From assembly GCF_029211185.1 (NCBI RefSeq), contig NZ_JARGDO010000019.1:26847-90846 (forward strand): a stretch of 64,000 bases of DNA, in the 5' to 3' direction. The stretch's first letter is position 1; every line of letters starts with the position of its first letter. This document shows positions 35,080 through 42,577 of this stretch, piece by piece. The notes beneath the pieces were generated by a model that worked only from the letters and a program-made list of their open reading frames with translations, ran no database searches and had not been told where the DNA came from. Made by a program: the position numbers and the translations under genes. The DNA comes from Tessaracoccus caeni (GTDB lineage Bacteria; Actinomycetota; Actinomycetes; Propionibacteriales; Propionibacteriaceae).

Positions 35080-35208
35080 GTTTCTATTCTTAGCAGAATA
35101 CATGACACAAGGTGTCGTGATTTATCGAAAGAGTGGATACCACGACGTTGAACCGGCCGCGACAGGGCGGCTGGGCGTGGTATTTCCAAGAATCGAACGG
35201 AGCAAAGA

Positions 35209-35610
35209 ATGTCAGTTGAACGAACCGCCGTGAATCCGGTGAGCTGGTCGCTCGAGATGGGTTTCAACCAGGGCGAAATCATCACGGGGGCGACGCGCAC
35301 CCTCTACATCTCGGGGCAGACCGCGATGAGCGCCGAGGGCAGGCCGGAGTACGACGGCGACATGTCCGGTCAGCTCGGCCTCGCCGTGGACAACCTCGAA
35401 GCGGTGCTCGCAGCAGCAGGGATGGCGCTGGCGAACCTCGTGCGCCTCAACGTCTACACCACCGACGTCGATGCCCTGTTCCCGCACTACGGCGTGCTGG
35501 CCGGGCGGCTCGGCGCGGCAGGCATCTCGCCCACGACCACCATGCTCGGCGTGACACGCCTCGCGGTGCCGGGGCAGATGGTCGAACTCGAGGGCACCGC
35601 CGTCGCCTAA
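35209..35610 (+). CDS. RidA-family imine deaminase-like protein
   Basis: A 133-residue YjgF/RidA protein. The family signature is seen in LYISGQTAMSAEG, VLAAAGMALANLVRLNVYTTDVD and PTTTMLGVTRLAVPGQMVELEGTAVA, and the Arg of the LVRLNVY segment is the usual substrate carboxylate contact. Such proteins hydrolyse reactive enamines and imines. It is divergent from the WYL regulator. Confidence 0.9.
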   Translation: MSVERTAVNPVSWSLEMGFNQGEIITGATRTLYISGQTAMSAEGRPEYDGDMSGQLGLAVDNLEAVLAAAGMALANLVRLNVYTTDVDALFPHYGVLAGRLGAAGISPTTTMLGVTRLAVPGQMVELEGTAVA

Positions 35611-35766
35611 TCCGTCGCACGCGCGTTGCTCGCGTCGCGCACCGTGGCGCGAGCAACAGCGCGGCAGGGGGAAATACATAGACTCCACAGCGAACCAGGA
35701 GGGCGCGGCACCGCCCGAGTTTGCTGATGCGGTGCGCGCTATTCCTACTTGGTCTAGCGTCTCGAC

Positions 35767-36588
35767 TTAGGGTGCTGGGAAACGGGGGTCTTGCGCGTAG
35801 TCTTTTTGGCGCAGCTCGAGCGCAGCGTGTACTTGCTCGGGGGAGTCGTCGCCAACGAGCACGCGAAGCCGGTTGTCGTCCTGTGCGGCGATGTGGGCCA
35901 GGATCGCGGCCGCAGCATCGGCCGGCGCGGTTCCCCCCATCGGCTCGCCCTGGGGCCAAGGAACTTCAGCGGTGCCGAACAGCTCAGTCCGTAGCTCGTC
36001 ATATGCCGAGCTGGGGGAGCTGAACCGCATACTTCCGCCCGCCCAATCCGTGTCGAGTGATCCTGGCTCGATCAGCGAGACACGGATGCCGAACCGTCGT
36101 ACCTCGGCTGCCATTGCTTCGCTGAACGCCTCCAGCCCCCACTTCGACGTGTTGTACAGGCCGAGCGTCGGCATCGTGCCGACTGCGCCAACGGTCGAAA
36201 TCTGAACGATATGCCCGGCACCCTGGCTTCGCATGATCGGAATAGCGCTCTGACTCAACCACAGCGGGCCGAGCAGATTGGTGTCGATGATCGAACGTGC
36301 TTCATCCTCTGAGACTTCTTCGATAGCACCGATCAGGCCATAGCCCGCATTGTTTACGAGCACGTCGAGCCGGCCGAAACGCTCTTTCACCGCCTCAACG
36401 GCTTCGCGCGCCGCCTGGCGGTCACGCACGTCGAGAGTTAGCACGGTCAGGCGTTCGTGCTCGGGTAACGTGCACTCGCCGCGCACAGTAGCAACCACGA
36501 CGTGTCCGGCCTCGAGAACTGCGAGGGTGAGTCCTCGGCCCAGGCCGCGATTGCCACCGGTAATCATCCATGTCTGTTGTGCGGTCAT
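35767..36588 (-). CDS. Short-chain dehydrogenase/reductase
   Basis: A 273-residue classical SDR. Cofactor motif TGGNRGLGRG is near residue 11-20, NNAGYG at about 88 and the active-site YNTSK near 155. The C-terminal part is of the SDR group acting on ketones or retinol-like substrates. It is divergent from a TetR regulator with a shared 11-bp inverted repeat, so it is probably under its control. Confidence 0.9.
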   Translation of the reverse strand: MTAQQTWMITGGNRGLGRGLTLAVLEAGHVVVATVRGECTLPEHERLTVLTLDVRDRQAAREAVEAVKERFGRLDVLVNNAGYGLIGAIEEVSEDEARSIIDTNLLGPLWLSQSAIPIMRSQGAGHIVQISTVGAVGTMPTLGLYNTSKWGLEAFSEAMAAEVRRFGIRVSLIEPGSLDTDWAGGSMRFSSPSSAYDELRTELFGTAEVPWPQGEPMGGTAPADAAAAILAHIAAQDDNRLRVLVGDDSPEQVHAALELRQKDYAQDPRFPAP

Positions 36589-36592
36589 GCCC

Positions 36593-36641
36593 TAACCATA
36601 TCCAAAACTGTACGCTCCGTCTCGTTTCGGGGATATGGTTA
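36593..36641. promoter_or_regulatory. Inverted-repeat operator between SDR and TetR genes
   Basis: TAACCATATCC (36593-36603) and GGATATGGTTA (36631-36641) are perfect 11-base inverted arms that abut the starts of the two divergent genes. Binding of the TetR protein here would cover both promoters. Confidence 0.7.
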
Positions 36642-36645
36642 TGTC

Positions 36646-37200
36646 ATGGCACGCCAGCGAACCCGCAGCAAAGTACATGAAGCCGTATTGTCTCTCGCCC
36701 GCGATACCCCGGTCGGGAAGATCACCATGGAGGGCATCGCGGCACGTGCCAGCATCAGCAAGCAGACGCTCTATCGCACCTGGCCCTCGACCGGGGCCGT
36801 GTTCTTTGATGCGATCTTGGCGCGCAGCACGGATGAGGCGGGAACGGTCATCGTGCCGACCTCAGACAACCTCACCGCTGATCTTGAAGAGCTGGCGACC
36901 GCGACCATCGCGGAACTGACCGAGCCGAACCATGAGCCGCTGCTGCGCGCAGTGGCGGCCGAGATGCAATCTGATGAGATGCTGGCGGCACAGTACCGCG
37001 AGTTGCTGCTGAGCCCACAGCTCGCCGCCATCATCCAGCGCTTTCGGTTCGCGAGTGCTCCCGACCCCGAGGGTGCGGCCGAAGCGTTCGTCGCCCCGAT
37101 CTTCCATTGCTGGTTTCTCCGAACCCACCCGCTCGATGCCGCTTGGGTAAAAGCCCACGTAGCCCGTGTCATGCGCGGCGCTGTCCTGGCAGTACCGTGA
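36646..37200 (+). CDS. TetR-family regulator
   Basis: A 184-residue regulator with an HTH near residues 22-50 (ITMEGIAARASISKQTLYRTWPSTGAVFFDAI) and a TetR_C_33-like ligand domain. It is divergent from the SDR and shares its inverted-repeat operator. After its stop the DNA turns into the accessory island, so this may be the last chromosomal-type gene on the left. Confidence 0.88.
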   Translation: MARQRTRSKVHEAVLSLARDTPVGKITMEGIAARASISKQTLYRTWPSTGAVFFDAILARSTDEAGTVIVPTSDNLTADLEELATATIAELTEPNHEPLLRAVAAEMQSDEMLAAQYRELLLSPQLAAIIQRFRFASAPDPEGAAEAFVAPIFHCWFLRTHPLDAAWVKAHVARVMRGAVLAVP

Positions 37201-37832
37201 GACGCCGACCCCGAACGTCGGCTTGATCCTTTATTGAGTCCACCGCGAAGAACAAGGGGCGCGTCATCGCCAGAGTTCACTGGTGCGGTGCCGCGCCTTA
37301 CGTCATCGTCTGAGACCTATGACCGAAGCCCGAGCGCGCCGCGCACGACGCGACACGACGACCCGCAGGGGAGAGGTCGCCCGACCGTGGGCGGCAGGGG
37401 CCGAAACGAAGTACTGGTAACCCTGCGTATCAAGGTTGGGCGTATACGAGCTGAGTCAGGCTGTGGTTCAGCCGAGGGGCCTGACATCGCGAGCGTGGTC
37501 ACGGCCTTGGCAGCAACGCCGATCGCGGGCACCATGGCGCGTGCGCCGATCTGCTCGGCCAGGGGCGCGCAGCGGGACCGTGCTGCTTCATCTGTCGGAG
37601 AACGCAGCGCGGCACCGGCACCACTGCGCATCCGGCTCGGGCATGTTCCCCCGCGAAGGGCTGGGGCAGTCAGTTCCGGCCTTCAGAGCGACGCGGGGGA
37701 GGGAATCGAGGACGCGTGCTCGGCGGCATGTGGGGATGCGACTGAGGGTCTGCGCTGGCGCTGGCCTAGACTCAGCACTGAGCGGGGACGGTTGTCCACG
37801 CTCCTGGTCGATCCATCCAGGAAGGTTGGGAC
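37201..37832. other. Gene-poor stretch at probable island edge
   Basis: About 630 bp without a supportable gene. Several short open frames exist but none has a recognisable domain or a good ribosome-binding site. The left boundary of the accessory island likely lies here; I could not find a direct repeat marking it. Confidence 0.5.
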
Positions 37833-37862
37833 ATGTTCTTCAGGGCTCGGGCCAGCCTGTAA
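37833..37862 (+). CDS. Leader peptide MFFRARASL upstream of MFS gene
   Basis: Nine codons, ATG to TAA, with an AGGAAGG ribosome-binding site at 37819-37825. It ends 12 bp before a perfect terminator-like hairpin and 81 bp before the MFS start. This is the layout of translation-dependent attenuation seen for drug-inducible resistance genes, where a stalled ribosome on the leader prevents termination. Confidence 0.6.
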   Translation: MFFRARASL

Positions 37863-37874
37863 GTGGCGAGTAAC

Positions 37875-37903
37875 AGGACCGCGCTGGAACGTCGCGCGGT
37901 CCT
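37875..37903 (+). terminator. Attenuator hairpin in the leader of the MFS gene
   Basis: AGGACCGCGC (37875-37884) and GCGCGGTCCT (37894-37903) are perfect 10-base arms with a 9-base loop, followed by TTGTTCT. Placed between the leader peptide and the coding start, it should stop transcription unless the leader ribosome stalls. Confidence 0.7.
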
Positions 37904-37943
37904 TTGTTCTGCCCACTCGCCCGCTCATTCCTGAGGGAAGTTC

Positions 37944-38543
37944 ATGTCTTCTACCGATTCCTCTTCTTCTCTGCGATCCTCGCTACCACGGCCCAGGTGG
38001 CCATTGCTATTGTCCAATGCCTTGGATGCCGCTGGGCGTCGGGGTGTCGACTTCGTAACTGATGTCTTGGCGGTACTGGTTCTTGGAGCCAGTGCTGCGC
38101 AGATGGGTTTGCTCAACGCCATCGGAACACTGGCATTCCTCGTGCTGGGGATCCCGATTGGGGTCCTGGTCGACCGCTCGCCCACGGTGCGGCTGCTCGC
38201 TGGCTCTGGCCTGGTCCGAGCAATGCTGCTGGCGACGGTGATCACTGCCCTGGCACTGGACTCGCTGACCATGGTCCACTTGTACCTGGTCGCTGGGTTA
38301 GTCGGCACCACTACGGTCGTCACCGAGACCACACAGACTGCCATTGCCCCTCGAGTCGCCGGACAGGACGCGGTGGCCGCCCTGGAGATGCTCGATCCTC
38401 CACGCGATGAGTTCCCGCCTCGCCCCGACGAGACCTGTCACTATTACGAGGCGGAAATCAGCTTCTTCGAACGAGTCGACGTCCACGTCGTCTGCTTCGC
38501 CTCCGACCAGGTCAGCAGGATCGGAACGGTTCCCGCGCCATGA
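37944..38543 (+). pseudogene. Truncated MFS exporter with unrelated C-terminal tail
   Basis: A 199-residue frame. Residues 18-145 are the first five or so membrane segments of an MFS exporter (SNALDAAGRRGVDFVTDVLAVLVLGASAAQ, GIPIGVLVDRSP as motif A). From about residue 152 the sequence changes to hydrophilic PRDEFPPRPDETCHYYE..., which I do not recognise. A full exporter has about 400 residues, so the gene is cut and fused to foreign sequence, and transport is unlikely. The frame overlaps the response-regulator start by 4 bp (ATGA). Confidence 0.75.
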
Positions 38544-39217
38544 CCCCGGAGGATCGCACCGACACCCCGCCGATCCGTGTCCTGATCGCGGATGACGACC
38601 AGCTCGTCCGCACCGGCGTCGCCGCTATTCTCGCCTCCGCCACTGACCTTGACATCACCGCCCTCGCCAGCAACGGCCACGAGGCCGTCGACGCCGCGGC
38701 AACACACCGCGTTGACGTCGCACTGCTGGATATCCAGATGCCACGACTCGACGGCATCGGAGCTCTCCGTGAGATCCGGCACCGACTGCCCGAGCTTCCG
38801 ATCGCCATGCTCACCACCTTTTCCGACGACCATCTCATCGCCGATGCGATCAACGCCGGCGCCCTCGGTTTCCTCCTCAAGTCCGACGAACCTCAGCAAC
38901 TCATTGCCGGCGTCAGGGCCCTCGCGCACGGCGGAGGCGCGTTCTCCCCTCGAGTCGCCCGCTGGCTCGCCGCCGAGCAACGAGCGGGCCACCGCACCCG
39001 AACCGCGCGAGACGAACTCACTGCCCTGCTCACCGAGCGCCAGATCGAGCTCCTCACCCACATCGCTCGCGGACTCTCCAACGCCCAGATCGGCAGGGCC
39101 ATGCATCTGTCCGAAGGCACCGTCAAGCAATACGTCTCCCAGCTCTTCAACACCCTCGGCATCGACAACCGTGTCCACGCCGCCATCACCGCCTACCGAC
39201 ATGGACTCATCACCTGA
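38540..39217 (+). CDS. NarL/LuxR-type response regulator, orphan
   Basis: A 225-residue regulator with a receiver domain: acidic pocket Asp18-Asp19, phosphoacceptor Asp64 (LLDIQMP), Thr92/93 and Lys114. A LuxR-type HTH follows (LTERQIELLTHIARGLSNAQIGRAMHLSEGTVKQYVSQLFNTLGI). All phosphorylation residues are present, but no histidine kinase is nearby; the upstream gene is an MFS fragment, so a kinase was probably lost when the MFS piece was joined. Its start overlaps the MFS frame. Confidence 0.92.
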   Translation: MTPEDRTDTPPIRVLIADDDQLVRTGVAAILASATDLDITALASNGHEAVDAAATHRVDVALLDIQMPRLDGIGALREIRHRLPELPIAMLTTFSDDHLIADAINAGALGFLLKSDEPQQLIAGVRALAHGGGAFSPRVARWLAAEQRAGHRTRTARDELTALLTERQIELLTHIARGLSNAQIGRAMHLSEGTVKQYVSQLFNTLGIDNRVHAAITAYRHGLIT

Positions 39218-39381
39218 AGCCGACCCTGACCACACTAATGGTGGGTAGTGGCGCACTCGAGAGCATGGTCATCGTCGGCATCTAGATGGCGGTCGTCTAC
39301 AGCGGCGCAATCTTTTAACCAAAGTGGACAGCGCGTCCGCGATCAGTCCCCGCTCCCCTGATCGTCGAAGGCAGTAGCGTC

Positions 39382-39480
39382 GTGACGGTTTCGATGCGCG
39401 TGATGATCGCGAGGGATGGCTACAAGCACCTCCTGCGCACGGTCGCGGCCAAGGACGACGACCGCGAGCCAACCCCGTAG
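39382..39480 (+). pseudogene. N-terminal remnant of a MobF relaxase
   Basis: Starting with GTG, 32 codons read VTVSMRVMIARDGYKHLLR and on to a TAG. The intact relaxase at 42578 begins VTISIRVMTAGDGYRYLLN, also from GTG, so the two are clearly homologous. The remnant stops before the tyrosine pair and carries nothing functional. It shows that a second relaxase gene once lay here. Confidence 0.8.
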
Positions 39481-39569
39481 GGCCGGCAAAGTAGTTGCGT
39501 TTCGATCGGGTAGTTTCTGCGGTTCCCAGATTACGGGCTTAAGGGTCGTTCGTGCTGTCCGCACAGGCC

Positions 39570-39876
39570 TCAGTCAACCTGCGTCTCGATGCAGTAGCGT
39601 CGCAGTTCTGCGATCATCGCGGTCTTGGGGGTGCTGACGAAGCGGAACGCATGGCTGAAACGGACGCGCATTCCTCCAGCCTCGAGGTAGCCGTCGCAGG
39701 AAGCGCGTCGTCCGTGGGTGACGACAGAAATGACCTCCACCCGCTCGGGAGAACGGCGGGCGCACCTCTCGGGCTGCACTGGGGCCGCTGTGTGTGGATT
39801 TCTCGATGAGCGTCCAGCTCATGTCATCGGCAAGCCACTCGGAGAGGGCCTCCAGCTCTCCCTTGGCCCGGTTCAC
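39570..39876 (-). pseudogene. Frameshifted NTF2-like (SnoaL) protein gene
   Basis: Read right to left, the start (MNRAKGELEALSEWLADDMSWTLIEKS) and the end (VEVISVVTHGRRASCDGYLEAGG..., ending CIETQVD) lie in different frames but together look like a nuclear-transport-factor-2-like protein of about 100 residues. At least one frameshift near 39780 breaks it. Family assignment is from pattern memory and is moderate. Confidence 0.5.
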
Positions 39877-40040
39877 AACGAAGTCTCCGTCAACGCACTT
39901 CCGTGAAGACTCATGGTGCTATGGCTCGATCCGATGCGCCCGGCCTTTCTCCGCGATCGGCACGCACATTTCGATGGGTCTATCAGGCTCCCAGCTGACC
40001 TGTCCTTGGTAGATGATGCCGAGTTTCCCGGTGGCGCCGT
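39870..40040 (-). pseudogene. Fragment of a BmrR/GyrI-like effector-binding domain
   Basis: On the minus strand the sequence reads KLGIIYQGQVSWEPDRPIEM then CVPIAEKGRAHRIEP and a stop. The GPI-E-CVP pattern is typical of the effector domain of MerR-type regulators such as BmrR. It has no start, an in-frame stop, and runs into the NTF2-like pseudogene. It abuts the tet(33) end. Confidence 0.45.
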
Positions 40041-40103
40041 CTCGCTAGTCGGCCATGGCGAAGCAGTGTCGCCGCCGTGTTGCTCCTGCTCACGTCTCAC
40101 AAC

Positions 40104-41327
40104 TCACATCGAGTCGCCGCTCGCCCATGAGCCGAACTTCGGGGACGCTGCTGTACCACGCATGATGAGAATCACGCAGGGCACGTAGAGTGCTGCGGCG
40201 CAGAGCCAGAGGAAGCCGTCGGCGTTGATGTAAGTGAGCGCGAAGATCGTTGTGAAAGCGACCGGTCCGAAGATCGATGTGACGCTGTTGATGCTGGCGA
40301 GCACACCCTGGAGGCGCCCTTGGTGCTGTTCATCGACGCGCTGGGAGAGAAGGGTTTGCAGAGCGGGGAGGCCGATGCCACCGATCCCCAGTGCCGCCAA
40401 GATAGGCGCCATGGAAAATGCGTCAGTGACAATCGCCAGGCCTACGAGACCCAAGGCGTCGGTAACACACCCGATGATGACTGTTTTTGCCTCACCGATC
40501 CACTCCACGATGCGGCCAGTAAGGAGGGCCTGCACGAGAACCTGTACGATCCCGAAGACGGACAGGGAGATTCCAACTTCGACGGGACTCCAGTCGAGGC
40601 GGTGTTCAGTAAACAGCACCCAGGTCGCACCTGGAGCCTGCCCAATGAATTGAACAAGGCCGAATGCGACTAATAGGAAGGTAATCCCAGGCACCGCGCT
40701 GAGGCCGGGGCGACCACGATGCTGAGCGAGCGACGCAGAGCGCGCAGGGGAATCAGGACGGGTCTCGCGTAACAAGATAAAGGTGAGTGCCAGATTGCTC
40801 GCTGAGAGAAGAGCAGCGAGCAAAAACGGCAGATGTGGCGAGATGGCACCGAACAGTCCACCCATGGCTGGCCCCGCGATCATTCCGCCGCCATAGCAGG
40901 CACTGAGTAAACCGAAACGCTTGGCGCGCTGGTGGGGTGGCGTGATGTCGGCGATCACGGTGGCGGTGACCGCATTGGTCGCTCCGGTTATCCCAGCCAC
41001 TGCACGGGCGATATAGAACACCGACAGAGCGGATGTCGTGGCGAGCACGAGATAGTCGACGGTCGCACCGGCCAGGGAAACAAGCAGCACCCGGCGGCGG
41101 CCGAATCGGTCCGACAGTGTTCCCAGTACGGGGGCAAAGATGAACTGCATTACCGCGTAGAGCGCGATCAGCACTCCGACGTTCAGCGGAACCGCATCAG
41201 CGGTGACCCCTGCCTCGTGTAGCAGTGCGGGGAGAATCGGCATCACCAGGCCCATGCCGGCGGCGTCGAGGCTAGCCGTGATGAGGACCGTGGCCAACGA
41301 GCCACGAGCGGAAGTGAGAGATGACAC
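40104..41327 (-). CDS. tet(33): Tetracycline efflux MFS protein, Tet(33)/Tet(Z) class
   Basis: A 407-residue, 12-segment drug:H+ antiporter. Diagnostic TetA features are GLVMPILPALLHEAG in segment 1, motif A GTLSDRFGRRRVLL, and ARAVAGITGATNAVTATVIAD in segment 4-5. Taking GTG 41327 as start gives 407 residues, the length I recall for Tet(33) of Corynebacterium plasmid pTET3; the closest alternative is Tet(Z). A longer frame from 41363 would run through both operators. It exports Mg-tetracycline and is divergent from its TetR. The gene is intact. Confidence 0.9.
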   Translation of the reverse strand: MSSLTSARGSLATVLITASLDAAGMGLVMPILPALLHEAGVTADAVPLNVGVLIALYAVMQFIFAPVLGTLSDRFGRRRVLLVSLAGATVDYLVLATTSALSVFYIARAVAGITGATNAVTATVIADITPPHQRAKRFGLLSACYGGGMIAGPAMGGLFGAISPHLPFLLAALLSASNLALTFILLRETRPDSPARSASLAQHRGRPGLSAVPGITFLLVAFGLVQFIGQAPGATWVLFTEHRLDWSPVEVGISLSVFGIVQVLVQALLTGRIVEWIGEAKTVIIGCVTDALGLVGLAIVTDAFSMAPILAALGIGGIGLPALQTLLSQRVDEQHQGRLQGVLASINSVTSIFGPVAFTTIFALTYINADGFLWLCAAALYVPCVILIMRGTAASPKFGSWASGDSM

Positions 41328-41328
41328 C

Positions 41329-41356
41329 TTATCAACGATAAAGTTATCGATGATAA
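41329..41356. promoter_or_regulatory. Twin tet operators
   Basis: TTATCAACGATAA (41329-41341) and TTATCGATGATAA (41344-41356) are adjacent palindromic sites of the form TTATCnnnGATAA between tet(33) and tetR. The first touches the tet(33) GTG codon, so repressor binding would block both initiation and transcription. Confidence 0.85.
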
Positions 41357-41365
41357 AGTGCAAGC

Positions 41366-41935
41366 ATGGCTCAGAAACAAGCGCGACTCGATCGTGCAGC
41401 AGTCTTGCGCGGTGCGAGGCATGTGCTCAATAACACGGGGATCGACGGTTTCACCACGCGGGCGCTGGCTGCGCATCTGCGGGTGCAGCAGCCAGCGCTC
41501 TACTGGCACTTTCGGACAAAGGGCCACCTGCTCGGATCGCTCGCAGCTGATGTGCTTGATCGCGAACACCACGCCTCACTCCCAGAGTCAGGGGAGCGCT
41601 GGGACGACTTTCTCCTGCGCAACGCGCGGAGCTTCCGGACAGCGCTTCTGGCAGTCCGGGATGGAGCACGGCTGCACGCAGAGTTTCACCGTCAAAAGAG
41701 TGACCAGATGCCAGCGGGCTCGGATGCCCCCGAAAGTCAGATCGAGTTTCTCGTGTCCGAAGGATTCGCTGAGGTCTCTGCGGTCCGAGCTCTCATGGCT
41801 ATCAGCCGCTATACGGTCGGTTTCGTACTAGAAGAACAAACAGCGCTCGACAACGGATGTGAGCCTGTCGATCAAGACCTAGATTTCGAGTTCGGGTTAG
41901 TTGCAATGGTTGAAGGGCTGGCATCAAAGCGATGA
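41366..41935 (+). CDS. tetR(33): Tetracycline repressor TetR, Tet(33)/Tet(Z) class
   Basis: A 189-residue TetR with the HTH near residues 25-50 (GFTTRALAAHLRVQQPALYWHFRTKGHLL), the ALYWHF recognition helix seen in tetracycline repressors, and a TetR_C domain. It is divergent from the efflux gene with two operators between them. It releases DNA when tetracycline-Mg binds. It appears intact. Confidence 0.9.
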   Translation: MAQKQARLDRAAVLRGARHVLNNTGIDGFTTRALAAHLRVQQPALYWHFRTKGHLLGSLAADVLDREHHASLPESGERWDDFLLRNARSFRTALLAVRDGARLHAEFHRQKSDQMPAGSDAPESQIEFLVSEGFAEVSAVRALMAISRYTVGFVLEEQTALDNGCEPVDQDLDFEFGLVAMVEGLASKR

Positions 41936-41984
41936 GGGATGCTCGCGCTTTGGGTCTCTGCGTCAGTAAGGTCAATCCTTTCCC

Positions 41985-42182
41985 GCTCCCGCAGCAGCTC
42001 CTCCGCGATACTGACGTTTTGCTCATGGCTACGGAGCTCACTAACGAGCAAATCAGGGACCGTATGCATGTCGCGTCGCGATCGCGGAACGGCACATCAG
42101 CAGCATCTTCACCATGCTCGACCTTAACGAGCGCACAGGAAACAAGCGCGTCATCGCCGTCCTCGAGTACCTCAAGAACTAA
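41985..42182 (+). pseudogene. Decayed LuxR-type response regulator C-terminus
   Basis: One frame reads LLRDTDVLLMATELTNEQ then IRDRMHV; after a frameshift near 42075 another reads VAIAERHISSIFTMLDLNE and continues to KRVIAVLEYLKN and a TAA. Joined, they give the HTH of a NarL-type regulator with a few residues lost. The receiver domain is missing. The left edge next to tetR marks the end of the inserted tet segment. Confidence 0.7.
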
Positions 42183-42282
42183 GCGTCGAGTGCGTGACCG
42201 GCGCGATGACCATAGGTAACGGCGGTTTAGCATCGGTGCCGCATCTTGACACGACTCAATCCGCGACAGCTAACCTCCGCAT

Positions 42283-42483
42283 ATGGAGTTCGACGGAATG
42301 GAGATCCCCGACGATATCGAGGTCACGGTCTGGGGGAGCAACGAGCACCGGCTCTGTAACGTCTGCCGCGCAGAATGCGACCCCGAGCCGAGCGGCGCCG
42401 ACGGGTACGGCGTGTGAATCGTCTACGTCTGCCGCGACCACGGAGTCCAATCCGTCGTGGACCCATTCGAGCATCTCCGTTGA
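42283..42483 (+). pseudogene. Small zinc-finger-like protein with in-frame stop
   Basis: ATG 42283 opens MEFDGMEIPDDIEVTVWG..., a CNVCRAEC motif follows, and a TGA interrupts at 42415-42417. Beyond it the same frame continues sensibly (IVYVCRDHGVQSVVDPFEHLR) to TGA at 42481. The pattern CxxC...C...H over 66 codons suggests one small metal-binding protein inactivated by a single nonsense change, probably from TGG. It lies 94 bp before the relaxase. Confidence 0.6.
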
Positions 42484-42577
42484 AGCGCGCTCTTCGCTAT
42501 CTCCCTGCATTGACGCAAACATCGCGCTCTCCGCCTTCCGAGGGTAGATCCCAAGATCTGCGGCGCACCTGCCCAGT

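Noticed and set aside
42415..42417. In-frame TGA as a selenocysteine codon in the small Cys-rich frame
   Set aside because: No SECIS-like hairpin directly follows, the gene sits among pseudogenes, and a TGG to TGA change explains it more simply.
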